The notes under the pieces were generated by a model. That model saw only the letters and a program-made list of their open reading frames with translations, did not search any database and had not been told where the DNA came from. Below are positions 43,200 through 52,935 of a stretch of DNA of 64,000 nt, piece by piece (position 1 is the first letter of the stretch; every line of letters starts with the position of its first letter). The position numbers and the translations under genes are program-made. The stretch lies in NCBI GenBank assembly GCA_016271365.2, contig CM057449.1, positions 1,560,870,501 through 1,560,934,500 on the forward strand, written 5' to 3'. The stretch is from Neoceratodus forsteri (Eukaryota; Chordata; Ceratodontiformes; Ceratodontidae).

Positions 43200-44429
43200 G
43201 GGTGACCACCCCTACACCCGTCACGCCAGTTCTGGGTCCTCCCGTGGGGGGCTGGCTCCACCACTTTCTTTCCGCCTGGTCCGGTATCACTTCGGACAGA
43301 TGGGTCCTGGAAGTGGTCGGTCAGGGACTGCCTCTAGAATTTGAGCAGTACCCTCCCTGCCGAGCCCATGCCCCTTGGAAGGAAAGGATCTCAGTTTGCA
43401 CTCAGTCGGCCCTTCGGGACGACATTGCTCAGCTCCTCGGCAAGGAGGCGGTAGCTCCAGTGCAGGATCCTCCTACAGACCCAGGCTTCATATCCAGGTA
43501 CTTCCTGGTGCCCAAGCGGACGGGGGGTTGGCGCCCCATCCTAGATTTCCATGACCTGAATCAATATCTCAGGTCTCGCACCTTCTGGATGGTAACTCTG
43601 AATCAGATCATACCATCTCTGGAGTGAAACATGTGGTTCTGTTCACTGGATCTACAGGATGCATTTTTCCACGTCCCAATCCGTCCGTCCCACCAGCGGT
43701 TCCTCCGCTTCAGGGTGGAAGATTCCCTGTACGAGTTCCAAGCCATGCCATTCGGCCTGTCATCGGCCCCTCGAGTCTTCACCAAGTGCATCGCAGTGGT
43801 GGGGGCCCATCTACGGTGTCAAGGGGTTCGGATATACCCCTACCTCGACTATTGGCTCCTGGCGGGTTCCTCCCTGCAGGAGGTGGAGAGGTCCATGGAC
43901 CTGGCCCTCCGAACCTGTTCCCTGTTAGGCCTCCTGATCAACGAGGCCAAGTTGGAACTCATGCCCTCTCAGGTGATGGGCTTTATCGGGGCAGAGCTCG
44001 ACTCTCGCCAAGCCAGAGCTTGGCTCCCGGTGGACAGGGCGGAGGTTCTTTCCTCCTTTGCCCAATCATTTCTGGTTGGGCACTTGCTCCTGCCTGGGAC
44101 CTCCTCGCCTTCTGGGTTACATGGCGGCATGCACCTCAGTGGTCCGTTGGGCCAGATTGCACATGCGCCCCCTCCAGTGGGAGCTGGCCGCTCAGTGGAC
44201 TTGGCATCAGGGTCATTTTGACCAGCTGGTCACTGTCACCCAGAAGATGTGGGACGCTCTCCAATGGTGGACCGTCCCAGGTCATCTGCAGGAAGGGATC
44301 CCGTTTGTCTGCCCCGAGCCGACGGTCGTTCTCACGACTGATGCCTCTCTCATGGACTGGGGAGCCCATATGGAGGACAACACAGCCAACGGGTTCTGGA
44401 CCCCAGAGGAGTCCCGATGCCACATCAAC
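43200..44429 (+). pseudogene. DIRS-A5 reverse transcriptase, active site changed to YLDY
   Basis: Frame 43202-43627 carries FISRYFLVPKRTGGWRPILD and FHDLNQYLRSRTFWMVTLNQ, ending with a TGA at 43625-43627. The same reading continues as MWFCSLDLQDAFFHVPIRPS to 44221. The catalytic box reads YLDYWLLAGSS (about 43841-43875), so the second catalytic Asp is Tyr. RNase H begins LTTDASLMDWGAHMEDN at about 44331-44385 and is cut at 44429. Confidence 0.85.
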
Positions 44430-45180
44430 AATACCAGAATGCCCTGTGGGACAAGGCGGTGGAAATACCCCAAGCCATGCCAGATTGCCTAGGCCGGGAT
44501 GAGCTGATGGCGATTCTGAAGTCTGGCTCTGACATCGGTAATCACGTCCTCCGGGCATCATATGACACCCTGGATGCAGCTGGAAGGGCTGCTGCTTTGG
44601 CTGTTTGTATCCGCCGATACTCCTGGCTCAGAGTGTATGGTTTGCCCCAGACGTACAGTCCAAGATCATGGATGCTCCCTTCAGAGGACCAGTTTTGTTT
44701 GGTGAGGATTCACAGAACATTATCACCCAGTTACAAGAATTTGGTAAAGCCATTAGGTCTACATATACAGTGCACAAATCTCAGCCAAAATAGCTTTCCA
44801 AGAAGTCCTTTCGGAGGAATGCCAGGTAACAATCTAGAGGGGCAACAGCAGCAGCAAAGGACAGCCTTCAAGAGAAGGGCCTCCACTTCTGCCTCCAGAG
44901 GTTCAGTCCTTCTGGCCCCCCTGAACCTCCCAGCCTGCGCTTCCCCTCCCTGGTGCCTCAGCCTGACTTGCTCCCCGACTCCCCAGCCGATGCCGCAGGG
45001 GAGGTGGTGGAGGGGTTGGTTTTCATTGCACACTGAATGGTGGCGTCGAGTAACCACTGATCGCTGGGTCCTGCAGCTAGTCGAGAGATGTTCCTCCAGA
45101 CAGCCCTTCAATTCAGTCCCAGTACTCCCAGGCCCACAGCCTCCTCATCGCAGAAGAAATCTATATTCTTCTGCAAAAGT
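44430..45180 (+). pseudogene. DIRS-B gag, C-terminal part
   Basis: One frame from 44430 reads QYQNALWDKAVEIPQAMPDC and GSDIGNHVLRASYDTLDAAG, then IRRYSWLRVYGLP. This corresponds in position to the helical 'AAVVATRRRAWLR' region of family A. A Gln stretch (EGQQQQQRT, about 44838-44864) precedes a basic patch KRRAST. The frame continues into the region before the RT. Confidence 0.7.
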
Positions 45181-45229
45181 GAGCCATAGAGCCGATTCCG
45201 CCAGCACAACAGGGAAAGGGGTTTTACTC

Positions 45230-46685
45230 CCACTTCTTCCTAGTGCCTAAGAAAACGAGGGATCTTCGTCCAATCTTAGACCTCAGCTGCCTGAACCAAT
45301 ACATCGAATACAAAAAGTTCAGGATGGCCACCCTAATAGGTCTACTACCTTTGCTTCATCAAAGGGATTGGTTATGCTCCCTGGACATGCAGGACGCTTA
45401 CTGCCATATTCCGATTTACCAACCACACAGGAGGTTTCTTTGCTTCTGCTTCCATGGGCGTCACTATCAGTTCAGGGCACTGCCTTTTGACCTATCCTCA
45501 GCACCCAGAGTGTTCTCCAAATGCCTTTCTGTGGTGGCTGCAGCTCACAGGAGGCAGGGACATTATGTCTTCCCCTACCTCAATGATTGTCTCTTAACTG
45601 CTCCCACCAGGGACCGGCTGCTGTGCACCATGCAGGCCACTTTTCATCTGTTTCAGGACTTGAGGATCACATTAAATCTTCCAAAGTCCTCCCCCTTTGG
45701 CCAAGTCAGTGGCTACAGTACATAAGGGCAATTCTGGACATGGCTCAAGGCAAAACCTTTCTCCCCCAAGACAGAGCGGAATGCCTCCAGGCTCACACAT
45801 GGCATCTCTCCTTGGCTCATCAGGTCTTGGCCAGGAATGTCATCAGACTCTTGGGGCTAATGGCAGGTGTCATTGCCACAGTCCCTCTGGCCAGGCTGTA
45901 TATGAGAGTGATCCAGTGGAACCTGAGAGTTCAATGGGATCGTCGGTCAGAAGACTTGGACCAACCCATCTTGGTATCCAGTCCAGTCAAGCAAACCCTG
46001 AACTGGTGGTTGGAGCCCGCCAACCTTTCCAGAGGAGTGTGTCTCTGGAAAGAGGCCCCCAGACAGATCTTGACCTCGGATGCATCAGGCTAAGTCAGAC
46101 GCAAGGGTTCTGGAAGCAGCACAAGCTTCATCTCCATATCAGTATTTTGGAGATGAGGGCAGTTCTCTGCGCCCTTCAGGCCTTTCATACAGTCCTACTG
46201 TCGGGCCCCCTGTTGATACAAACCGACAACATGTTGGTGGTATTTTACATCATCAAGCAAGGGGGGACTTATTCCTATCCACTCTGCAGGGAAGCCTTGC
46301 GAGTGTGGACATGGGCAGTGGACTATCACCTGAACTTATCAGCAGTCCACATCCCAGGAGTACAAAACACCCTAGCCAACAGCCTAAGCCAATCTCGGTC
46401 CAGGGCCCATGAGTGGGAGCTTCATCCCTCAGTGGCAGAAAATCTTTTCGACAGCTGGGGCTGTCCAGAACTGGATCTGTTTGCCTCCCCAGCCAATGGA
46501 AAACTGCCAAGTTTCTGCTCATTAGATCCAGGGCCTGGTGATTTTTGGAGAGACGGGTTGTCCCTCTTCTGGACGGGGAGGTTTCTTTACGTGTTCCCTC
46601 CCTTCCCCCTACTGCAGAGGGTCCTCCTCAAGCTGCAGTCGGAGGGGGCAGATATGAACGTAGTGGCACCCTTCTGGCCATGACA
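45230..46685 (+). pseudogene. DIRS-B reverse transcriptase and RNase H, YLND active site
   Basis: RT frame 45243-45725: VPKKTRDLRPILDLSCLNQY, then LCSLDMQDAYCHIPI, LPFDLSSAPRVFSK and a catalytic box YLNDCLL (about 45579-45600) in which the first Asp of YLDD is Asn. The frame shifts near 45700 into the connection domain. RNase H: ILTSDASG-stop at about 46069-46095, ILEMRAVLCALQAF at about 46147-46188, LIQTDNMLVVFYIIKQGGTY at about 46216-46273, HIPGVQNTLANSLSQSRS and LDLFASPANGKLPSFC. The stop and substitution make it inactive. Confidence 0.85.
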
Positions 46686-46699
46686 GATTTTGTTTCCAC

Positions 46700-46904
46700 T
46701 GCTTCAGCAGCTGGCTATGAAACCTCTGGTTTCCCTGCCCCTTCACTCAGACTGCTCTCCCAGGAACAGGGAACCTTGGTCCATCGGGATCTCAGATCTC
46801 TGCCTCTCCGTGCATGGCTCCTGCAGACCTAGCAGTTTCCAGATTTGGGGTGACACCCAGAGTAGTGGACATCCTAGTAGCAGCCAGAAAACCCTCTACT
46901 AGGG
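46700..46904 (+). pseudogene. DIRS-B tyrosine recombinase, N-terminal part
   Basis: The frame reads GVTPRVVDILVAARKPSTRA up to the CR1 insertion at 46905. The same protein continues from 48389 as TYAMKRKWFCVW. The position corresponds to the VVEASRKESTR block of family A. Confidence 0.75.
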
Positions 46905-48388
46905 CCAAATCATGGGAGGATGGGGTGGTACCTGAGGACTAGAGGAGGGTAGATGTGATTCCCCTTCACAAAAGTGGGAGCAAGGCAGAAGCAGGAAACT
47001 ACAGACCTGTAAGTTTGACCTCAGTGGTAGGGAAAATGATGGAATCACTTCTGAAAGAAAGAATTGTTGAGTACCTAGAGGCCAGCGGGGCACAGGACAA
47101 CCCAAAGCAGCATGGATTTACAGCAGTAAGGTCATGTCAGACAAATCTAATTGATTTCTTTGACTGGGTGACCAAAGTAATAGACCAGGAGGGGCTGTGG
47201 ACATGGCCTACCTAGACTTCAGCAAGGCATTTGACACAGTCCCCATAAAAGATTAATAATCGAGTTAGCCAGCCTGGGAGTGGGTCCCAGGGTGGTAGCC
47301 TGGGTAGCAAACTGACTGCACAACAGGACACAGAAGGTAATGGTGAATGGAACACATTCCAAAGAAAGGGGGGTTACTAGTGGAGTACCTCAGGGCTCAG
47401 TACTGGGTCTAGTCCTCTTTAACATCTTTATAGGTGACATTGCAGAGGGTCTGGAGGGAAAGGTATGCCTCTGTGCAGATGACACAAAGATCTGTAACAG
47501 AGTTGATACACAAGGGGGGTAGAAAGGATGAGAAGGGACTTGGCAAGGTTGGAGGAATGGTCAGACATATGGCAACTTAGATTCAATGCAAAGAAGTGCA
47601 AAGTAATGCACCTGGGAAACAAAAACCTAGGAGAAGAGTACACAATAGCAGGGGAGGTACTAACAACAACAATGGAAAGGGACCTGGGGGTAGTCATATC
47701 AGATGATCTAAAGGTTGGTAAGCAATGTGAGAAGTCAGTAAGGAGAGCCGGGGGATACTGGGATGCATAGGCAGGGGCATCACAAGTAGAAAAAGGGAAG
47801 TGGTTATCTCTCTGTACAGACAGTTGGTGAGACCCCATCTGGAATACTGTGTGAAGTTTTGGAGACCTCATCTACGCAAGGACATAGACGGGATGGAAGC
47901 AGTCCAGAGGAGGGCAACTAAAATGGTGCAGGGTCTGCATCAGAAACCATATGAAGAGAGACTGAGAGAGCTTAATATGTATACCCTTGATGAAAGGAGG
48001 GACAGGGGAAATATGATAGAAACATTCAAGTACCTCAAGGGAATCAACAAAAGTCCAGGAGGGTAGTATCTTTCAGAAAAAGAGATGTGCAAGAACAAGG
48101 GGGCACAATTTAAAGATAGAGGGGGGACGGCTCAGGGGTAATGTGAGGAAATTTTTTTTCATGGAGAGAGTGCATGGAACCGCCTTCCTGGGGAGGTTGT
48201 TGGGGCTAAAACCGTGGAGGAATTCAAACATGCATGGGACAGACATAAGGCAATTGTAGTGGGGGGTGGCAGAAAATAGGCTGTTGGTTAACTAGAATCT
48301 GCAGCTTATCCAGTAGGTAGGGAAATGGGCCGACTGGGTGGGCCAAGTGGTCCTTGTCTGCCGTCAAAGTCTATGTTTCTGTGTTTCT
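46905..48388 (+). mobile_element. CR1 LINE, 5' truncated, inserted in DIRS-B recombinase
   Basis: Enters at the RT with WEDGVVPED and ends with a 3' UTR GGGCCGACTGGGTGGGCCAA and a short repeat TATGTTTCTGTGTTTC, typical of CR1 3' ends. The DIRS reading PSTRA | TYAMKRK is continuous across it. No target duplication is visible, which is common for CR1. Length 1,484. Confidence 0.85.
46926..48066 (+). pseudogene. CR1 reverse transcriptase (in DIRS-B)
   Basis: Frame 46955-47215: VIPLHKSGSKAEAGNYRPVS, LTSVVGKMMESLLKERIVEY and GFTAVRSCQTNLIDFFDWVT. A frameshift follows at the AYLDFSKAFDTVP position. Then GVTSGVPQGSVLGLVLFNIF at about 47370-47430 and KVCLCADDTKICN at about 47461-47500 (CADD box intact). 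Frame 47528-47770 has FNAKKCKVMHLGNKNLG, and 47800-48066 has VRPHLEYCVKFWRPHLRKDI and RRATKMVQGLHQKPYEERL. Three frame changes and stops. Confidence 0.85.
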
Positions 48389-49323
48389 ACCTACGCTATG
48401 AAACGGAAGTGGTTCTGTGTTTGGGCCTTCGCTTGACTTCTGGATCCATTCTCCTGTCCGGTGAACTCAGTTTTAGAGTACCTCCTCTCTTTGTCTGACG
48501 CAGGACTCGGTTACTCTTCGCTCAGAGTGCACTTGTCTGCCATTTCGGCCTACCACGTGCCTACTGAGGGCAAGACTGTTGCCCAGCTGGACTTTCCCCA
48601 TACGTTCCTTCGGGGCATTTTGCACTTGAAGCCTTCCATCAGGGATCCTGTCCCACCAGGGATCTTTAATTTGTTCTTGAAAAGCTCACGTTGCCTCCTT
48701 TTGAAACTGCCGCAAGTTGCGACCTGTGTCTTCTGTCATGGAAGATGTTATTTCTAATTGCCATTACTTCTGCTCGAGGGATATCTGAGCTTCAGGCCCT
48801 GATGTGTAAGGAGCCTTATTTGTTTTTTTCACAAGGACAGAGTGTCCTTGTGGACTAATCCTAAGTTTCTTCCAAAGGTGGTGTCAGAGTTTACTTTGAA
48901 TCAGGACATACACCTACCAGTCTATTACCCAGAGTACTTGAACTGGATGTACACAGGGTGCTCCGTTCTTACATGGACCACACCTGACTCACTCGGAAAT
49001 CCGATCAGTTGTTTGTTTCTTTCATCCCCCCCCCCCGCATGTTAGGGGCTTCAGTTTCTAAATAGTGTGTATTCAAATGGTTGGTAAATTGCATTGTTTT
49101 CTGCTACAAACAGCATGACAAACCCTTGATGGGCTCGGTTAAGGGTCATTCAACCAGGGGCATGGCTGCTTCTTTTGCCTCATTGAAGAATGTGTCTGCC
49201 ACTGATATTTGTACGGCTGCCACCTGGAGTTCTGTCCACACCTTTGTGAAGCACTACAGTCTGGACATTGCTTCTCGCTGCAGAGTAGGCTTTGGACTTG
49301 TCCTTCAGGGCCTCCTGTCCTAA
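48389..49323 (+). pseudogene. DIRS-B tyrosine recombinase, main part
   Basis: NSVLEYLLSLSDAGLGYSSL and HLSAISAYHVPTEGKTVAQL at about 48461-48590, then the Arg-I region ITSARGISELQAL in a shifted frame at about 48765-48800. The KFLPKVVSEFTLNQDIHLPV block is at about 48862-48920. HxxR: KGHSTRGMAASFASLKNVSA at about 49144-49203. The C-terminus is CTAATWSSVHTFVKHYSLDI, with the Tyr in HYSLD at about 49255-49269, ending QGLLS at 49323. HxxR and Tyr are intact, but frameshifts lie at about 48730, 48950 and 49040. Confidence 0.85.
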
Positions 49324-49394
49324 TTTCTTCAGGAGACTTTTGCCTCCACCCTTCTGACTGGGGTCTCTCTGTTACTGCTTGGGATTCTGTCCTA

Positions 49395-49495
49395 ATGGTG
49401 TTACCTGCTGCAAGAGCGAATCTCGAAGTAAGATAGTACAGTTATGTAAGAACTTAACCTAACAGTAGATCTTCGAGAGGAGCTCTTGCAGAAGG
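49395..49495 (+). repeat. DIRS-B internal complementary region
   Basis: The right half (TACAGTTATGTAAGAACTTA at 49438-49457 through GAGCTCTTGCAG at 49482-49493) is complementary to 49770-49833 (CTGCAAGAGCTCCTC and TAAGTTCTTATGTAACTGTA). The left half, CTGCTGCAAGAGCGAATCTC, is presumably complementary to the missing left end. Uninterrupted. Confidence 0.8.
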
Positions 49496-49835
49496 TACTA
49501 TTTTCCCTCCCACCTTCCCCCTGGTAGCTGCTGCTTCATCTCGGATACCTTGTTTTCCTCTGTTAGAGGATCCTCCTCAGTTCTCCATTTTTACTGACTT
49601 GCTCTGGTCTCCGGCAAGAGAACGGAGGATGGGCTAGGGACCACCCTTTTATACCATATGTGACGTTGGGGGCGACATCTGGGGTGCTCCCAGCTGGATA
49701 CTACTACAGTAGCTAGAAGTTTTCTGTGGTGTCCGGTGAATGGCGGCTTAGTCCTAACAGTGTAGCCTGCTGCAAGAGCTCCTCTCAAAGAGCTACTGTT
49801 ACGGTAAGTTCTTATGTAACTGTACTTTTTGGTGT
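49496..49835 (+). repeat. DIRS-B right terminal repeat
   Basis: Ends in the extension GTTACGGTAAGTTCTTATGTAAC (about 49799-49821), complementary to the ICR. It contains a GGTAAGT splice-donor-like core, as family A has GGTGAGT at the corresponding site. Confidence 0.75.
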
Positions 49836-50697
49836 CATCTTCAAACAGGCATACCCTCCCTTCCAGCTCATCTGCAGTGTCACTTATAAAGACATTAAGG
49901 AGGACTGAGCCCAGAGGCACCCCGCTGGTCACCCTCCCTTCCCCGGAATGTACTCGGTTTACCACCTCCTTTGTCGGCTGTCCATTAACCAGTTTCTTAC
50001 TCAGTTTATCACCTTAGGACCCATCCCTAGGCTGCCCAGTTTTCTTATAGTCCCCTACGTTTACTTATTTAAGAGTGTAACCTGGAGGGAACACTGCGCA
50101 GAGTACTGCTCAATTCCAGATGCGTCCTGGGGGGCAGGGGATGGGAGAATACAGTACACTGAAATACAATGCAATAAAACTGTGGTAGTTTGACAGCAAT
50201 AATAAACACGTACAGCCTGTGCAGATTTAGGTGCGGTACATACAAGAAGTAGCATAAGGTCAGTGCAAGTGTACAGTGAAATACAAATGAGCAAAAAACA
50301 GGACTGAGCCATAACTATAACTATGTGGCTTGGTGCTGAATGCCTTACTAAAATCCAAGTGGGCCATGTACACCACCCCGCCCTTATCTATTTCTTTGGT
50401 TACACAGTCAGAGAAATCTTTCAGATTTGTCTGAAATCCGGTTTTGTAACCCACCTGATTCAAGATACTCCATAATCCCTTTAGCAGTGACTCCATTAAC
50501 TTCCCTTCCACTGAAGTCAGACTGACCGGCCTGTAGTTGCCAGCTTCCTCTCTGCTACCGCTTTTAGTAAGTGGTACTACATCTGCTGTCCTCCAGTTCC
50601 CCCAGAACTACTCTTCTTTCTACTGAGCTGTTGAAAATGGCTGTCGGAGGTGCAGCCAGTACCTCCCTGATCTCTCTCAGTACATGACCAAGATTGA
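49836..50697 (-). pseudogene. CR1 RT middle part (minus strand), 3' side of a split CR1
   Basis: On the minus strand from 50697: HVLREIREVLAAPPTAIFNS, then VTSVEGKLMESLLKGL, YKTGFQTNLKDFSDCVTKEI and VYMAHLDFSKAFSTKPHS (about 50385-50335). It is interrupted by an unrelated segment (50045-50320), then NRVHSGEGRVTSGVPLGSVL and EGRVCLFEDDTK ending at about 49836. The F-ADD box reads FEDD. It is the continuation of the CR1 at 52936-54945. Confidence 0.78.
50045..50320. other. Insertion of unknown type in minus-strand CR1
   Basis: About 275 bases without similarity to the CR1 that break the RT between DFSKAF-KPHS and the KLVNGQPTKE region. No A tail, inverted ends or clear target duplication was found. 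It contains CAATAATAAACACGTACAGC and several TGTACAGTG-like words. Confidence 0.45.
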
Positions 50698-50789
50698 CCC
50701 TAGTATGGACACTAACCAGAGGTGGGAGATCATAAAGATGGGGTAGTGGAGGCAATAAAGACCTACTAGGCGTAAGAAGGTGAGGGCAG

Positions 50790-52640
50790 AGACACCTAGC
50801 TGGGTGACCAATGGAGTCATGGAAATAAGGATGAAAAGTGCCGCCTTTAGGAGGTACAAGAAGACAGGGAGGAGTACCTGAAGGAAGTGAAGGAGGTGAC
50901 AAGGGCAGTAAGGGCAGCAAAGGCATCAAGGAAGCTCAGGTTGGCGCAGGGCATTAAGGAGGGAGAGAAGGAATTCTTAAGGTACATCAGGGAGAAAAGG
51001 GGCTGTAAGGACACTATAATAAGGATTAAAAGCGAAGAGGGAAGGGTGGAGGAGAAGGGGTTTATGACTACTTCTCTGTATATATATATATATATAAATT
51101 TTTTTCCAGTTGTTCAACCAGTTGAGACACACTAAGCTGAACGCTTGTTTACAGGTGCAACCTGGGAGCACAGGGAAGTTAAGTGACTTGCTCAGGGTCA
51201 CACAGTATGCAAGTGGGGGCTGTGGGATTCAAACCCAGGCCTCCAGATTTGCAGCTCAGAGCCCTAAACCACTGCGCTATACTGCCTTTACTAAGGAAAA
51301 GAGGGGAAAGATGCTCATGGGGGGCAGAAGGCAGGGAAGGATGGAGAGAGTGTGACAGATGGGGAAATCACAGAGGGTGCTGGAGGGATTGAGGGCAGTA
51401 AGGGTGGACAAGGCACCAGAGCCAGATGGCATTCATCCCAGGGTACTGAAGGAACTGGTGAGATACTAGTGGGGCCTTTGGCAGACCTGTTCAGTGCCTC
51501 ACTAGATTCAGGGTGTGTACCTCAGGACTGGAGGACGGCTCACGTGGTACCTCTTCATAACAGTGGCCCAGGGATGAACTGGGGAACCACAGACCGGTGA
51601 GCCTCACATCCATTGTGGGAAAGCTGATGGAGACGATCCTGAAGGAGAGGCTAGTGATCCTTCTGGAGGCCAGTGGGCTACAGGACAGTAAACAGCATGG
51701 CTTTGTCAGTGGCAGATCATGCCAGACTAACCTGGTGGAGTACTGTGATTGGGTAACTAGACGTCGGCCATGCAGTGAATGTCCTGTACCTGGACTTCAG
51801 TAAGGCATTAGACTCCGTGCCGCATGGGAGACTAGGAAGTAAGCTGCAAGCTACAGGGGCAGGAGCGAAGATGGTGGGCTGGGTAGGGAACTGGCTGCGA
51901 GGGAGTCAGCAGAGAGTGGTGGTGGGTGGGAAGCTATCATCCTTAAGGGCGGTGACGAGTGGAGTTCCGCAGGGCTTGGTGTTGGGACCGGTGCTGTTTG
52001 GGATATTCACTGCAGACATTTCGGTGGGCATCAAGAGCAAGATCAGTCTGTTTGCTGATTACACCAAGATGGGAGTGGTGGTCAATGACCCAGGAGGATC
52101 TGGCAAGGCTGGAGTCCTGGTTTGGACACCTGGCAGCTGGGATTCAATGCCAAAAAGTGCAAGGTGCTGCATTTTGGGGCTAAAAACCAGAGGAGGAGCT
52201 ACCATCTAGGTGGTGTGCAGTTGTCGGTGACTGAGGAGGAGAAGGATCTTGGGGTGCTCATTATGGGGGAAATGAACAACTCAGTACAGTGTAGAAAGGT
52301 GGCTGTAAAGGCCAACAGGATGCTGGGTTGTATCGCTAAGGGTATATCCTCAAGGAGGGGGGGAGGTGATTCTGCCATTGTATAGCTTGCTGGTTAGGCT
52401 ACACCTGAAGTATTTCATGCAGTTCTGGTGCCCATACCTGCAGAGGGACATTAAGCTACTGGAGGGGTGCAATGCAGGGCGACCAAGATGATCGAAGGTC
52501 TGGGGGACTTGCCATATGAGAGTAGTCTGAGGGAGTTGAACATGTACTTGCTTGGAAGAGAGGAGGAAGGGGGCGATATGATTAAAACCTTCAAGTACAT
52601 GACAGGGATAAACAAGTAGAGTACAGGAGGGGCTTTTCAA
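50790..52640 (+). pseudogene. CR1 reverse transcriptase (plus strand copy)
   Basis: Linker: SRKLRLAQGIKEGEKEFLRY at about 50925-50985, cut by the SINE. RT: DGIHPRVLKELV at about 51427-51462, LTSIVGKLMETILKERLVIL at about 51600-51659, GFVSGRSCQTNLVEYCDWVT at about 51702-51761, VLYLDFSKALDSVPHGRLGS at about 51781-51840, AVTSGVPQGLVLGPVLFGIF at about 51951-52010, and KISLFADYTKMG at about 52040-52075 (FADD changed to FADY). Then FNAKKCKVLHFGAKNQ at about 52143-52190 and [14 protein letters not shown]. Several frame changes. Confidence 0.82.
51085..51290 (-). repeat. CORE-SINE (MIR-like), minus strand, with (TA)n
   Basis: On the minus strand: GGCAGTATAGCGCAGTGGTT with A box TAGCGCAGTGG, B box GGTTTGAATCCC, core TGTGTGACCCTGAGCAAGTC then ACTTAACTTCCCTGTGCTCC, and a 3' end with CAACTGGTTGAACAACTGG. 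A TA run at 51078-51096 lies at its 3' end. Copies sharing the 3' segment are at 58430-58500 (minus) and 62280-62510 (plus). This is the best preserved one. Confidence 0.88.
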
Positions 52641-52935
52641 AGTAAGAGAAGGGAGGGGCATCCGAGGGCCACTATAGGAGGCTGGAGGGGGGAAGGTTCA
52701 GGAGGGAGATGAGGAGACACTTTTATACGGAGAAGGTGGTGGCCGGGTGGAATGCCCTGCTGGCAGAGGTGGCAGCCAGTAGAACAGTGAGGGCTTCAAG
52801 AGGGGATGGGGCAGAGCAAGAGGGAGGGTCAGGGGGGGGGCAAGGGAGGGAGGGGCAGCTGCATAACAGTGACTGCAAGCTACACAACCGAGCAGACTTG
52901 GTAGACCGTAAGGCCTTTTTCTGCTGGCAATTTTC

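Larger units (their letters stand above)
40601..44429 (+). mobile_element. DIRS-A element A5, 3' truncated
   Basis: Left repeat from 40601 (GGTTTTAGGAGCGTGGATAT), gag, RT and the first third of RNase H. It stops within the ESRCHIN strand at 44429, where a family B element starts in the middle of its gag. No right terminal repeat is present in the window. Very similar to A2 in coding sequence. Confidence 0.85.
44430..49835 (+). mobile_element. DIRS family B element, 5' truncated, split by a CR1
   Basis: Starts inside gag at the joint with A5, and runs through RT, RNase H, YR (split by a CR1 at 46905-48388), an uninterrupted ICR (49395-49495) and a right terminal repeat ending near 49835. The proteins are clearly diverged from family A, for example RT LDMQDAYCHIPIYQPHRRF. 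No left terminal repeat is present. Confidence 0.85.
50698..52935 (+). mobile_element. CR1 LINE (plus strand) inserted into a minus-strand CR1
   Basis: 5' truncated: starts in the EN-RT linker (NQRWEIIKMG; TNGVMEIRMKSAAFRRYKK) and ends with a 3' UTR finishing GGCCTTTTTCTGCTGGCAAT and TTCGTATGTTCATAGTAC. On either side the minus-strand CR1 reads GPDGVHQG (52936 side) and HVLREIREVL (50697 side), which are adjacent in CR1 RT, so this element split it. A CORE-SINE sits in it at 51085-51290. Confidence 0.82.

Noticed and set aside
30540..49835. Endogenous retrovirus cluster
   Set aside because: There are RT and RNase H genes, but no direct LTRs, no protease or DDE integrase and no env. The terminal repeats are inverted and the recombinase is of the tyrosine type, which defines DIRS.
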